Source: CAYHHI01 sp964356335 (lineage in GTDB: Bacteria; Arandabacterota; Arandabacteria; Arandabacterales; Arandabacteraceae). Taken from it: a stretch of 41,744 bases of DNA. A program made the position numbers and the translations under genes. The stretch covers positions 1 through 41,744 of the forward strand of contig CAYHHI010000026.1 of NCBI GenBank assembly GCA_964356335.1. The letters run 5' to 3'. Under the pieces are notes generated by a model. The model made no database searches. It was not told the DNA's origin and was given only the letters and a program-made list of their open reading frames with translations. Position 1 is the stretch's first letter, and each line of letters opens with the position of its first letter. Positions 34,020 through 41,744 of this stretch are shown piece after piece.

Positions 34020-35116
34020 ATGATCGTCTTCTCATCCCCGGGGCTGAAAAAGTGAATCCTTCGCATGTCTATGAAAAGTGTGATCTCGGAGCTCGGCCTT
34101 ATGTCACGTCTCGTCGTAAGCCGGGCAGCCACGGGACTCTTGCCGGTGGTGACATATACAAAGGTTTCGCTGCCCATGGGCTCCACCACTTCCACCGTGG
34201 CCTTGAAACTCGCCTTATGCTCCGGGGACTCATCGGGGGATTTCTCATACAGGGCTTCAGGCCGTATGCCGAAGATGATCGGCTTTCCGACATGGGCCTC
34301 GAGCGCCTTCTCAAACTGGGCAGGGATCCTGGCCTTGAAGGTCCCCTCATCGAAGACCAAGCCGCCATCCCTTGCGACCTTTCCTTCCATGAAATTCATG
34401 GCGGGGCTCCCGATGAAGCCAGCCACAAACTTGTTGACGGGCGCATCATAAAGCGTCATGGGGTCGGCGACCTGCTGGATAGCCCCATCCTTCAATACCA
34501 CTATCCTTGTTCCCATGGTCATGGCCTCGATCTGGTCATGTGTAACATAGATTATTGTCGCATTGAGCCGGACATGGAGCTTCGAGATCTCCGCCCTCGT
34601 CTGAACCCTCAGCTTGGCATCGAGGTTGGAAAGGGGCTCGTCGAATAGAAAGACCTTGGGTTTCCTGACGATCGCCCTGCCCACGGCGACCCGCTGGCGT
34701 TGGCCTCCCGACAGGGCTTTGGGCTTCCTGTCGAGAAGTGTTTCGATCCCCAGGATCTGGGCCGCGTCGTTGACGCGCGTCTTTATCTCGTCCCTGGGAT
34801 ACTTCCTGAGCTTGAGGCCGAAGGCCATGTTCTCGAACACCGTCATGTGGGGATAGAGGGCATAGTTCTGAAAAACCATGGCAATGTCCCGATCCTTGGG
34901 GGGGACATCATTGACCAGTTTGCCGTCGATATAGATCTCGCCCGAGGTGACCTCCTCAAGCCCTGCGATCATCCTGAGGAAGGTCGACTTACCGCAGCCC
35001 GAGGGACCCACAAGCACAACAAACTCACGGTCCGCCACCTCAAGGTCGGCGTCCTTGACGGCGACAACGCCTCCCGAAAAGATCTTCGACAATTTCTTGA
35101 CGACCACTTCAGCCAT
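34016..35116 (-). CDS. malK: MalK/UgpC-type ABC transporter ATPase
   Basis: A 366-residue ATPase of the sugar ABC subfamily. It has Walker A (GPSGCGKST, 37-45), the LSGGQRQRVA signature, Walker B (VFLFDEPLSNLDAK) and a C-terminal OB-type MalK regulatory domain (GIRPEAL). The ATG has GGAGG five bases upstream, and a strong promoter precedes it. No permease genes are adjacent. Being the only such ATPase in the window, it may energise the MalEFG importer 21 kb downstream, as shared ATPases do elsewhere. It is coupled to lptD by a 4-base overlap with no functional link I know. Confidence 0.93.
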   Translation of the reverse strand: MAEVVVKKLSKIFSGGVVAVKDADLEVADREFVVLVGPSGCGKSTFLRMIAGLEEVTSGEIYIDGKLVNDVPPKDRDIAMVFQNYALYPHMTVFENMAFGLKLRKYPRDEIKTRVNDAAQILGIETLLDRKPKALSGGQRQRVAVGRAIVRKPKVFLFDEPLSNLDAKLRVQTRAEISKLHVRLNATIIYVTHDQIEAMTMGTRIVVLKDGAIQQVADPMTLYDAPVNKFVAGFIGSPAMNFMEGKVARDGGLVFDEGTFKARIPAQFEKALEAHVGKPIIFGIRPEALYEKSPDESPEHKASFKATVEVVEPMGSETFVYVTTGKSPVAARLTTRRDIRPSSEITLFIDMRRIHFFSPGDEKTII

Positions 35117-35136
35117 ATCCGCCTCCGACCAAACCG

Positions 35137-35165
35137 AGTATAGATTTCGACTAGCGAGGTGTCAA
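35137..35165 (-). promoter_or_regulatory. Promoter of the malK-lptD operon
   Basis: TTGACA (35165-35160), a 17-base spacer and TATACT (35142-35137) on the minus strand, matching 11 of 12 consensus bases. The start would be close to 35130, giving a leader of about 15 bases. Confidence 0.75.
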
Positions 35166-35188
35166 GCCGTTATTGCCTTTAACCGCTA

Positions 35189-36487
35189 CTAACATAACCT
35201 AACACAGTGCGGTTTGAAACCAAAAAACTGCATGGCCTCCCCGACGGCGTAAAGCGAGCCGCACACCAGAAGTGTGTCGCAAGGTTCCGCATGATTGAGA
35301 GCATACTCGAGAGCATCGTGAACTCTCGGGAACGCCTTGAAAGCGAGTCCGAGCGTTCTCCCGGCGGCCTTGAGCTGCCTGACGGGAAGCGCTCTCTCGT
35401 AAGCCGGCTTCGTGAAAACGAAACTGGTTGTACGCGGGGCAAGAACCGCCAGCATCCTCTCGTAGTTCTTGTCCCGGAGCACGCCAAATACCGTGGCGGT
35501 CCCGGCGATGCCCATCTGCCCGAGTGACCGGACCAGCACGCGCGCACCCGAAACATTGTGGGCTCCGTCACAGAGGACAAGCGGTCTTCTCTTGAGTACC
35601 TGGAGTCTTCCGGGCCATAAGGCGTGCCGAAGCCCTTCGTCAATCGCTCTGTCTTCGATCCTGAACCCAATCTCATTCAGCACTTCGGCCGTAAGCACTG
35701 CTACCGCAGCATTGGCGATCTGATGCAATCCAACCAGTCCGATCCTGAGGGTGCGCTTCCGGGCAAGTCCCCTGTATTCAAAGGTCGATCCATCGCGGTC
35801 AATCTTGAGAGGCTTCAGGGCTGTATGCCTGCCCACTTGGAAAATCCTTGACTTGTGCTTCCTGGCCACGTCCCTTACGATCACGCGCGCCCTCTCCGGC
35901 ATGAGGCCGCACACTACGGGTACACCGTCCTTTATTATACCGGCTTTCTCACCCGCAATCTTCGTGAGGGTTCGGCCCAGGTACTTCTCATGGTCAAAAT
36001 CTATCGTGGTTATGCACGTGACCAGAGGCCTTATCACATTAGTGGAATCGAGCCTGCCACCCATCCCGACTTCGACAACAGCAACCTCGACGCGCTCTCT
36101 CTTGAAGTACTCGAAGGCCAGTGCGGTGGTCGCCTCGAAGTAGCTTGCGCCTATCCGTGTGACGTGTCCTGCAACCTCCGAGACTATCTCGCTCACGTCC
36201 CGTGCAGGAATCGCAACACCGTCCTTTCTTATCCTCTCCCTGTAATCGACCAGATGCGGCGATGTGAAGAGGCCGGCCACCACGCCGTTGTGATAAAGGA
36301 TGGAATTGAGGAAGCAGGCGACCGAGCCTTTCCCGTTGGTGCCGGCTATGTGGATGCTCTGGAAGCTCTCCTCGGGGTTGCCGATCGCACGAAGCAGGTC
36401 CACGGTATTGTCAAGCCCGAGTTTGATCGCCGATGTTTCAAGATTGAAGAGGAAATCAATCGAAGCGCGGTAGGAAAGCTTGCTCAT
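35189..36487 (-). CDS. folC: Folylpolyglutamate synthase / dihydrofolate synthase
   Basis: A 432-residue cytoplasmic ligase that adds glutamate to folates (and in many bacteria to dihydropteroate). The Mur-ligase-type P-loop GTNGKGS is at 49-55, followed by the conserved SPHLVDYRERI stretch, a DHEKYLG segment and DGAHNVSGA in the C-terminal domain. Length is typical. The gene follows accD by 17 bases, an order (accD-folC) seen in many bacteria. The ribosome site is weak. Confidence 0.95.
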   Translation of the reverse strand: MSKLSYRASIDFLFNLETSAIKLGLDNTVDLLRAIGNPEESFQSIHIAGTNGKGSVACFLNSILYHNGVVAGLFTSPHLVDYRERIRKDGVAIPARDVSEIVSEVAGHVTRIGASYFEATTALAFEYFKRERVEVAVVEVGMGGRLDSTNVIRPLVTCITTIDFDHEKYLGRTLTKIAGEKAGIIKDGVPVVCGLMPERARVIVRDVARKHKSRIFQVGRHTALKPLKIDRDGSTFEYRGLARKRTLRIGLVGLHQIANAAVAVLTAEVLNEIGFRIEDRAIDEGLRHALWPGRLQVLKRRPLVLCDGAHNVSGARVLVRSLGQMGIAGTATVFGVLRDKNYERMLAVLAPRTTSFVFTKPAYERALPVRQLKAAGRTLGLAFKAFPRVHDALEYALNHAEPCDTLLVCGSLYAVGEAMQFFGFKPHCVRLC

Positions 36488-36504
36488 TGAGAAGTCTCAG
36501 GCGC

Positions 36505-37434
36505 TTAGCCTTCGCCCTCCATATCAGCCTTTACCTCAATGTGGGGTGGGGTTTTGAGGATTGCGGGCTTCGGCTTCTCCTCGACAGGCCGCTCGACGGC
36601 GCTGAAGAAGTCGAAGAGGCCGACCAGCGTCTTCCTCATCTGAGGCCTGGGAACGACCATATCTACCATTCCATGCTCAAGCAGAAATTCTGAGCTCTGA
36701 AAGCCGGCAGGCAACTCCTGGTTTATGGTCTGCTCGATCACTCTGGGACCGGCAAAACCGATGAGGGCGCCCGGCTCAGCGATGATCACATCGCCAAGCA
36801 TCGCAAAACTCGCAGTCACCCCGCCGGTCGTGGGATTGGTGAGGATTGAGACGTAGAGCAGGCCGGCCTCGGAGATCTTCCCCATCCAGGCACTGGTCTT
36901 CGCCATCTGCATCAGCGAAAGCACCCCCTCCTGCATCCTCGCACCGCCCGAGCTGGATATGAGCACGAGAAATGCTCTGTCTTCCAGCGCCCGCTTAGCA
37001 GCCCTGGTAACCTTCTCTCCCACAACCGAAGCCATGCTGCCACCCATGAATCTGAAGTCGAGAGCGCCCACAACCACCCCGTGATCACCAATCCGGCATG
37101 TGCCGGTGACTATGGCCTCGTTGAGGCCGGTTTTCCTGACGGCCATCCGGAGCCTGTCGGTGTAACGCTTCGAATCACGAAAGCCAATGGGATCACAGGA
37201 GCGCAAGCCCGCATCTATCTCGACGAAGGTGTTATCGTCAGCTATCATCGCGACATAATCGAGGCTTGAGATCATGAAGTGATAGCCGCATTTTATGCAG
37301 GTCCAGTAGTTTCGCGTTATCACACGCTCATAGACGATCTCGCCGCACTTCTCGCACTTTCGCCACAGGCCGTCGGGCATGTCGCGCCTGCCACCCCCGG
37401 CGAATCCCTTCTCAATTTTCCTGAACCAGCTCAT
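36505..37434 (-). CDS. accD: Acetyl-CoA carboxylase carboxyltransferase subunit beta
   Basis: A 309-residue cytoplasmic subunit that, with AccA, transfers the carboxyl from biotin to acetyl-CoA to start fatty-acid synthesis. The N-terminal zinc ribbon has four cysteines (C27, C30, C46, C49). The crotonase-like fold shows SSGGARMQEG and GGVTASFAMLGD motifs. Length is within the usual range. A GAGGGGG site precedes the ATG. Confidence 0.97.
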   Translation of the reverse strand: MSWFRKIEKGFAGGGRRDMPDGLWRKCEKCGEIVYERVITRNYWTCIKCGYHFMISSLDYVAMIADDNTFVEIDAGLRSCDPIGFRDSKRYTDRLRMAVRKTGLNEAIVTGTCRIGDHGVVVGALDFRFMGGSMASVVGEKVTRAAKRALEDRAFLVLISSSGGARMQEGVLSLMQMAKTSAWMGKISEAGLLYVSILTNPTTGGVTASFAMLGDVIIAEPGALIGFAGPRVIEQTINQELPAGFQSSEFLLEHGMVDMVVPRPQMRKTLVGLFDFFSAVERPVEEKPKPAILKTPPHIEVKADMEGEG

Positions 37435-37523
37435 CGTACCCCCTCAAGCCCGCTCGATATCCTGAAATGGCGAGCCACGCTTTACGAGATGGCTTACGCC
37501 CTCACGCAGCCCCTCCGGTCCTT

Positions 37524-38318
37524 TCAAACAGATTCAAGCACCCCGAGAACAAGCTCCGTCAGGTTCCGGCTCGCCTTTGCCGCAAAGCCGATCACCTTCT
37601 CGTGCCCACCCTCGTGGGAAGCCGCCACATTCGTAATTAACGACATACCAAGCACCGAGATCCCGAGCTCGTGGCAGACCGTGACCTCTGGTACGGTGGA
37701 CATTGTAACAGCATCAGCCCCTATCCTGCGAGCGAATTCTACTTCTACCGGGGTTTCATAAGCGGGGCCCGTAGTCCCCAGGAGTATACCCTTCTTGACG
37801 GGAATCCGCTTGGCTATGCCTATGTCGCGGGCGAGTTCGATCATGCGTTGGGAGTAGTACGGCCTCCGCATCGCGTGCGGGCCGGGCTGGATCTCTGCAG
37901 CGCCTTTCCAGATGAGATCAACGTGATCCTCGATGAGCATTATGTCGCCGGGCTTGAATCCGGCACTCACCGCTCCCGAAGCATTTGTGATTATCATCGT
38001 GGTGACACCCAAAGCATCGAGGACCCTGATCGGGAAGGTCACCTGGCCCCAGGAATAGCCCTCGTAACGATGCACCCTGCCATCCAGGATTACGACCCTA
38101 CTCTTGCCTCGCTTGGCAAAGACCAGCTCGCCCCTGTGACCCCGGACCGTGGATACAGGAAAGTGTGGAATTTCCTTATAGGGAAAGGCCCTGAGAGTCT
38201 CAAATGCTTCCCGCACCGACCCCAGACCCGAACCAAGCGTGACACCCGTCTTCGTAGAAAACGGAAAGGCACTCGATAAGTATCTCTTGGCTTCCTGCAC
38301 TTCTTCCTCGAGCCTCAT
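37524..38318 (-). CDS. punA: Purine nucleoside phosphorylase, trimeric type
   Basis: A 264-residue enzyme that phosphorolyses purine nucleosides to free base and ribose-1-phosphate. It belongs to the trimeric PNP/MTAP family: GSGLG phosphate loop near 28, RVHRYEGY, the TNASGAV segment and the TGPAYETP motif (glutamate in the base site). Length is typical. The ATG overlaps the rimI stop (ATGA). The genomic pairing with rimI is probably incidental. Confidence 0.93.
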   Translation of the reverse strand: MRLEEEVQEAKRYLSSAFPFSTKTGVTLGSGLGSVREAFETLRAFPYKEIPHFPVSTVRGHRGELVFAKRGKSRVVILDGRVHRYEGYSWGQVTFPIRVLDALGVTTMIITNASGAVSAGFKPGDIMLIEDHVDLIWKGAAEIQPGPHAMRRPYYSQRMIELARDIGIAKRIPVKKGILLGTTGPAYETPVEVEFARRIGADAVTMSTVPEVTVCHELGISVLGMSLITNVAASHEGGHEKVIGFAAKASRNLTELVLGVLESV

Positions 38319-38803
38319 TCCTCCAGCCTTCTCCCTTCACCCAGTGCCGCACCCCGCCCCACATCAACCATCATCACCAGAGCGTCCTCACTGTTATCGG
38401 CGTAATAGTGCTTCCGGATCGCAATCCCATTGAAGCCATGCCTCCTGTAAAGGCTTATCGCCCTGACATTACTCACCCTGACTTCCAGCGTAGCATAAGC
38501 AGCCTTTCTCTCGGCGGCCTCTTTGAGCAAGTGCTCAAGCAGAGCCTTCCCGATGCCGGTCGCCTGCCTGTGCCGAACCACGGCGACATTGCCTATGTGG
38601 AGCTCGTCGGCAACAAACCATGCAACCGCATAGCCGGCCACCTCACCATCCTCGGACGCAGTGATGGGAACGCTTGTCTTGCTGTCATTGACCTCGAACA
38701 GGAAACTGGTTCTGGACCAGGGTAAGCTGAACAGATCCTGTTCTATCGCAGAGACCCGGTCCAAATCATCTTCCGTCATTCTTCTTATTTTTATCTGTCC
38801 CAC
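38315..38803 (-). CDS. rimI: Ribosomal-protein-alanine N-acetyltransferase (RimI-like)
   Basis: A 162-residue GNAT acetyltransferase. The acetyl-CoA loop QATGIGKALLEHL and the ISLYRRHGFN motif are as in RimI. The last ~20 residues (GRGAALGEGRRLEE) extend past the fold. I chose the GTG at 38803 so that the first strand of the fold (IKIRRMTEDDL) is kept; it overlaps tsaB by 38 bases. The order tsaE-tsaB-rimI is common in bacteria. Confidence 0.92.
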   Translation of the reverse strand: MGQIKIRRMTEDDLDRVSAIEQDLFSLPWSRTSFLFEVNDSKTSVPITASEDGEVAGYAVAWFVADELHIGNVAVVRHRQATGIGKALLEHLLKEAAERKAAYATLEVRVSNVRAISLYRRHGFNGIAIRKHYYADNSEDALVMMVDVGRGAALGEGRRLEE

Positions 38804-39521
38804 GGCCCACCAATCCCGCCGGTTTTCGCTCCGCCTCCGACAGCCTCACATACATCGGCTCGACCGTATCAAGGTCTGCAATCTTGCCTTCCCGGAGAAG
38901 CCTGACACCGATCCCGGCTACCAGTGCGGGCCGCGCGCCCCAGAACGCCTGGGGAGCCATCATCACTCGTCCGCCGAGCCTGGACCTTAGCACTTCGCCG
39001 TACTTCACGAGGGCGTCGCCCACCAGCAGAATCGTGCGGTCCCCCGAAAAAGGGGCGCTGTCCCCTTTTAGTTCTTCGGCGAGCAGGTCGGGCGACAGGG
39101 CCCTGTAATCGCCAAACCGCGTTATCACTCCTCTGCGAGCCTCATAGAAGCTCAAGTAGATTTCACCTCTGCGGGCATCCTTGACGGGTACCACAAAAGC
39201 ATCCGTGTACGCGAAGGCCTCCGCAATACAATCGAGCGTTGGGACACCTGCGAGAGGAATCTCCGACCCAAAACATATGCCTTTGGCCAGAGCGAGACCC
39301 ACTCTCAGACCCGTGAAAGATCCCGGCCCGACTGAGACAGCAACACCATCCAAGTCGTCAATTGTCATCGCCGCACTCCGAAGCACGTATTCAATCATTG
39401 CGGCACCTTTCTCGAGGTGATGTCCCGTCACATCGGAGACCGTCTCGGCAACCAGACGCCCGTCATCCACGACTGCAAAACCACCCACACTCCCTGAAGT
39501 CTCAATTCCGAGGACTCTCAT
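38766..39521 (-). CDS. tsaB: tRNA threonylcarbamoyladenosine biosynthesis protein TsaB
   Basis: A 251-residue ASKHA-fold partner of TsaD and TsaE in making t6A37 on ANN-decoding tRNAs. It has the N-terminal GIETSG and the GPGSFTGLRVG motif. The C-terminal part is longer than in E. coli and includes DTVEPMYVRLSEAE, the usual YVR end, plus a short Lys-rich tail. The ATG overlaps the tsaE stop as TGATG, with GAGG six bases upstream. Confidence 0.95.
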   Translation of the reverse strand: MRVLGIETSGSVGGFAVVDDGRLVAETVSDVTGHHLEKGAAMIEYVLRSAAMTIDDLDGVAVSVGPGSFTGLRVGLALAKGICFGSEIPLAGVPTLDCIAEAFAYTDAFVVPVKDARRGEIYLSFYEARRGVITRFGDYRALSPDLLAEELKGDSAPFSGDRTILLVGDALVKYGEVLRSRLGGRVMMAPQAFWGARPALVAGIGVRLLREGKIADLDTVEPMYVRLSEAERKPAGLVGRGTDKNKKNDGR

Positions 39522-40111
39522 CAGCACCCTCGCCCAGACCTGTCTCCGCCAGATTCGGTACTTCCAGATTCGGCATTACCAATCTCGTCTTTGCCGGATT
39601 GCCTATCGCCGGATTCATTCTTGCCGACCTCGGCTCCAAGAGGCCGCGTGACAAGCGGCAGGAGCCTCCGCCCGATCGCGTCGTCCGAAGGCACCAGAGT
39701 TACCAGGCGTTCCTCAGGTTTGCCCATGAGCTCGATCATAACGTCCAGCCTGGATGGCGGCAGCATCTTGTCAATCTTCTCGGCCCATTCGATGATACTT
39801 ATCGCATCCGAATAGAGCATGTCTTCGATGCCGACGGCAGAGGCTTCGTCGGGATTCTCGAGACGGTAAAGATCAATATGATTCACAGGATACTTGCCGT
39901 CATAGCTCGCCACAATCACAAAACTCGGGCTTGGCATCTTCGAGGCCACACCGAGGCCCGCCATTATTCCCCTTGCCAGAACACTTTTTCCTGAACCTAG
40001 AACGCCCGTCATGGCAACCACGTCGCCACCCTCAAGAAGCCGCCCGATTCGTTCGCCCATTTTCGCGGTCTCGAGAGCAGACGTGGAGAGGAGTTTCACC
40101 AGCCGGACCAC
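39521..40111 (-). CDS. tsaE: tRNA threonylcarbamoyladenosine ATPase TsaE with a low-complexity tail
   Basis: The ATPase of the t6A complex. Walker A (GVLGSGKS) is at 36-43 and the conserved HIDLYRL and EWAEK motifs follow. The catalytic domain ends near residue 150. The remaining ~40 residues are unusual: a Gly/Ser/Glu-rich tail with repeats of ESG and SGK units, matched by repeated CCAGATTCGG-type DNA around 39545-39620. The start is GTG, four bases after the porX-like stop. Confidence 0.92.
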   Translation of the reverse strand: MVRLVKLLSTSALETAKMGERIGRLLEGGDVVAMTGVLGSGKSVLARGIMAGLGVASKMPSPSFVIVASYDGKYPVNHIDLYRLENPDEASAVGIEDMLYSDAISIIEWAEKIDKMLPPSRLDVMIELMGKPEERLVTLVPSDDAIGRRLLPLVTRPLGAEVGKNESGDRQSGKDEIGNAESGSTESGGDRSGRGC

Positions 40112-40115
40112 AGGT

Positions 40116-41678
40116 TCATCTCTTGGGTTTCATCGTGACACAGGGAAGAATCATCTCTTCCATGGATATGCCGCCGTGTTGAAAGCTGTCCTTGTACTGG
40201 CGTTCGTACTCGTGAAAATTCGTGGGATAGACAAAGTAATAATCTTCCTTAGCGATTATATAGTTCTTGTTGATCCCGCCCCCCGGCAGTTTATACTCCG
40301 GCGGATTCTTTACATGGAGGGCATACCTGGGATCACAGTTGAGGTTGGTTCCGAATTTGTACCGGACGTTTGTTGAAGTCTCCCTGTCACCCAGAGCGAC
40401 CGCCGATCGCCTCGCAAGCACCGAGCCGTGGTCGGTTGTGACGACCGCGACGGCATTTTGACTCGATATTGCCTTAAGGATGTCATAAAGGGGCGAATGC
40501 ATGAACCATGTCCTGGTGAAGCTCCTGTAGGCTGCCTCGTTGGGAAGCATCTCCTGGAGAACGCGTGATTCCGAGCGGCTGTGGGCGACAATATCCACGA
40601 AGTTGAAGACCAAGGCCACCAGAGGCACGCTCTGAAGGGTGGGAATCTGCTTCCTCACCTGGATCGCCTCGTCGGCACTATAGATCTTGAGATACTTGAC
40701 CGATGGGCTCACTCTGAGCCCCATCTTCTTGAGTTGCTTCTCCAGGAGCTGCTTCTCATACCTGTTCTTGCCGGTCTCATCCGTTGTCATTTCGTTCCAG
40801 AACTCAGGATAGGTTGCCGCCATCTCTCCCGGGAAGAGGCCGCTGAAGATGGAGTTCCTGGAGTACGGTGTGGCAGTAGGAAGAATCGAATAATAGGGAT
40901 CCCGCTTGATCGAAAAGTAGGGTTCGAGCATGGGTTCGATAGTGAGCCACTGGTCAAGCCGAAGGCAGTCCACCACAATGAAGTAGACGCGCTTGCCTGC
41001 TGAAAGATGTGGCGCGACGAAGTTGGCCATCACGTCGACCGACAGGAGCGGCCTCTCACCATTGGAGACCCAGTTCTTATAAGACTTCTCGACGAACATA
41101 CAGAATTCGACGTTACATTGCCTGCGCTGATCGAGATGGCTCTGCGCGAGACCGGTGTCGGGGAATTGATCAAGGACGATGTCCCATTCGCTAAGCTTCG
41201 CATGAATCGCGATCCAGTCACGCCATCCTCGCGCTTGTGATCGCATGTCCTCCACAGCGTTGAAATTCTCCACGTATTCCCTTGAGAGTTCCCTCTGCCT
41301 GATGTCCCGGCTTTCAAGAATTCGCCTGGCGGCAGAAAGAATCTGCACCGGGTTCACGGGTTTGAGGAGAAAATCGTCGATCCGCTTTCTGAGGGCCTCG
41401 TCTATAAGATCCTCTTCCTCAATCTTGGTTATCATCACCACAGGCATTGAAGGCTTGACGTCTTTGATGCGTGCGAAAGTCGCAAGGCCATCCATACCGG
41501 GCATCATCTGGTCAAGCAGCACCAGATCGAAGGCCTCCCGGCTTATCAGTCCGATGGCATCCTCACCATTCGCCACGGCCTTCACGCGATAGCCCCTTTC
41601 CTCGAGAAACAGTATGTGGGACTTCAGGAGGTCCACTTCATCATCGACCCACAGGATAGACGCCCGATTTTCGTTCAC
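40116..41678 (-). CDS. PorX-type response regulator with PglZ domain
   Basis: 520 residues, matching PorX of Porphyromonas gingivalis in length and order. The receiver domain (1 to about 125) keeps the acidic pocket (D12, D13) and the likely phospho-acceptor D56 in LLDQMMPGMDG, plus the conserved K in LLKPVN. After a helical linker comes a PglZ/alkaline-phosphatase-superfamily domain with VVDCLRLDQW, PTATPYSRNS and TTDHGS metal-site motifs. PorX regulates type IX secretion in Bacteroidota; outside it the role is not established. The GTG start follows AGGTAGGTAAAG. No paired histidine kinase (PorY) is in the window. Confidence 0.9.
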   Translation of the reverse strand: MNENRASILWVDDEVDLLKSHILFLEERGYRVKAVANGEDAIGLISREAFDLVLLDQMMPGMDGLATFARIKDVKPSMPVVMITKIEEEDLIDEALRKRIDDFLLKPVNPVQILSAARRILESRDIRQRELSREYVENFNAVEDMRSQARGWRDWIAIHAKLSEWDIVLDQFPDTGLAQSHLDQRRQCNVEFCMFVEKSYKNWVSNGERPLLSVDVMANFVAPHLSAGKRVYFIVVDCLRLDQWLTIEPMLEPYFSIKRDPYYSILPTATPYSRNSIFSGLFPGEMAATYPEFWNEMTTDETGKNRYEKQLLEKQLKKMGLRVSPSVKYLKIYSADEAIQVRKQIPTLQSVPLVALVFNFVDIVAHSRSESRVLQEMLPNEAAYRSFTRTWFMHSPLYDILKAISSQNAVAVVTTDHGSVLARRSAVALGDRETSTNVRYKFGTNLNCDPRYALHVKNPPEYKLPGGGINKNYIIAKEDYYFVYPTNFHEYERQYKDSFQHGGISMEEMILPCVTMKPKR

Positions 41679-41744
41679 CTTTACCTACCTCAAATACCCA
41701 GCGATTTACTCACGTCACACTGGTCGCTGCTCGAGCGAACCCAT

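Noticed and set aside
41715..41744. Minus-strand frame from the right edge ending at TGA 41717-41715
   Set aside because: Only nine codons are visible; it may be the tail of an upstream gene, but nothing can be recognised.
1..41744. CRISPR array, insertion sequence, tRNA or rRNA genes
   Set aside because: No regularly spaced repeats, transposase motifs, terminal inverted repeats or tRNA arm signatures were found when reading both strands by eye.

Overview
The window comes from a diderm bacterium with moderately high GC, and every gene I can support reads on the minus strand. An LptD homologue, several signal-peptide-bearing outer-membrane barrels, a PorX-type response regulator with a PglZ domain, a PorV-like barrel protein and a FlgD-like C-terminal domain together suggest the FCB superphylum or a neighbouring candidate phylum (Eisenbacteria, Zixibacteria or WOR-3/TA06 type). 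That placement is inference; no rRNA gene is present. GTG and TTG starts and 4-base overlaps are common.

In transcription order (right to left) the layout is as follows. (1) 41.7-35.2 kb: housekeeping run of porX-like, tsaE, tsaB, rimI, purine nucleoside phosphorylase, accD and folC. (2) 35.1-30.4 kb: a malK/ugpC-type ATPase coupled to lptD, behind a good promoter. (3) 30.3-27.9 kb: an HU gene, then DUF1573, rhodanese-like and MauE/DoxX-like genes joined by 4-base overlaps. (4) 27.8-25.4 kb: a short operon with its own promoter. It encodes an exported UshA-like metallophosphatase with four c-type hemes, a 35-residue membrane peptide and a NapH-like polyferredoxin. The phosphatase gene carries an in-frame UGA at codon 50, exactly where relatives carry Cys, followed by a SECIS-like hairpin; I annotate it as a selenoprotein. 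(5) 25.1-4.2 kb: an apparent alpha-glucan locus. It holds a 2175-residue secreted protein with a duplicated ~600-residue module, a PorV-like protein, two other barrel proteins (one fused to an N-terminal CBM48), a lipoprotein of two CBM48 domains, MalF/MalG/MalE-type transporter genes, an exported GH57 enzyme with CBM48, and a VWA membrane protein. (6) 4.0-0.85 kb: two more HU genes flanking an XRE-cupin regulator, then yjbQ, a family 4 uracil-DNA glycosylase and a prepilin peptidase. (7) 0.85-0 kb: a gene-poor stretch ending in a near-perfect promoter that reads off the left edge.

The proposed logic of region 5 is that secreted and surface CBM48/glucodextranase-like proteins hold alpha-glucans, the exported GH57 enzyme cuts them, and the MalEFG permease imports the oligosaccharides, possibly energised by the distant MalK. 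No SusC/SusD pair is seen. The two most interesting items are the selenoprotein operon and the CBM48 outer-membrane glucan locus.
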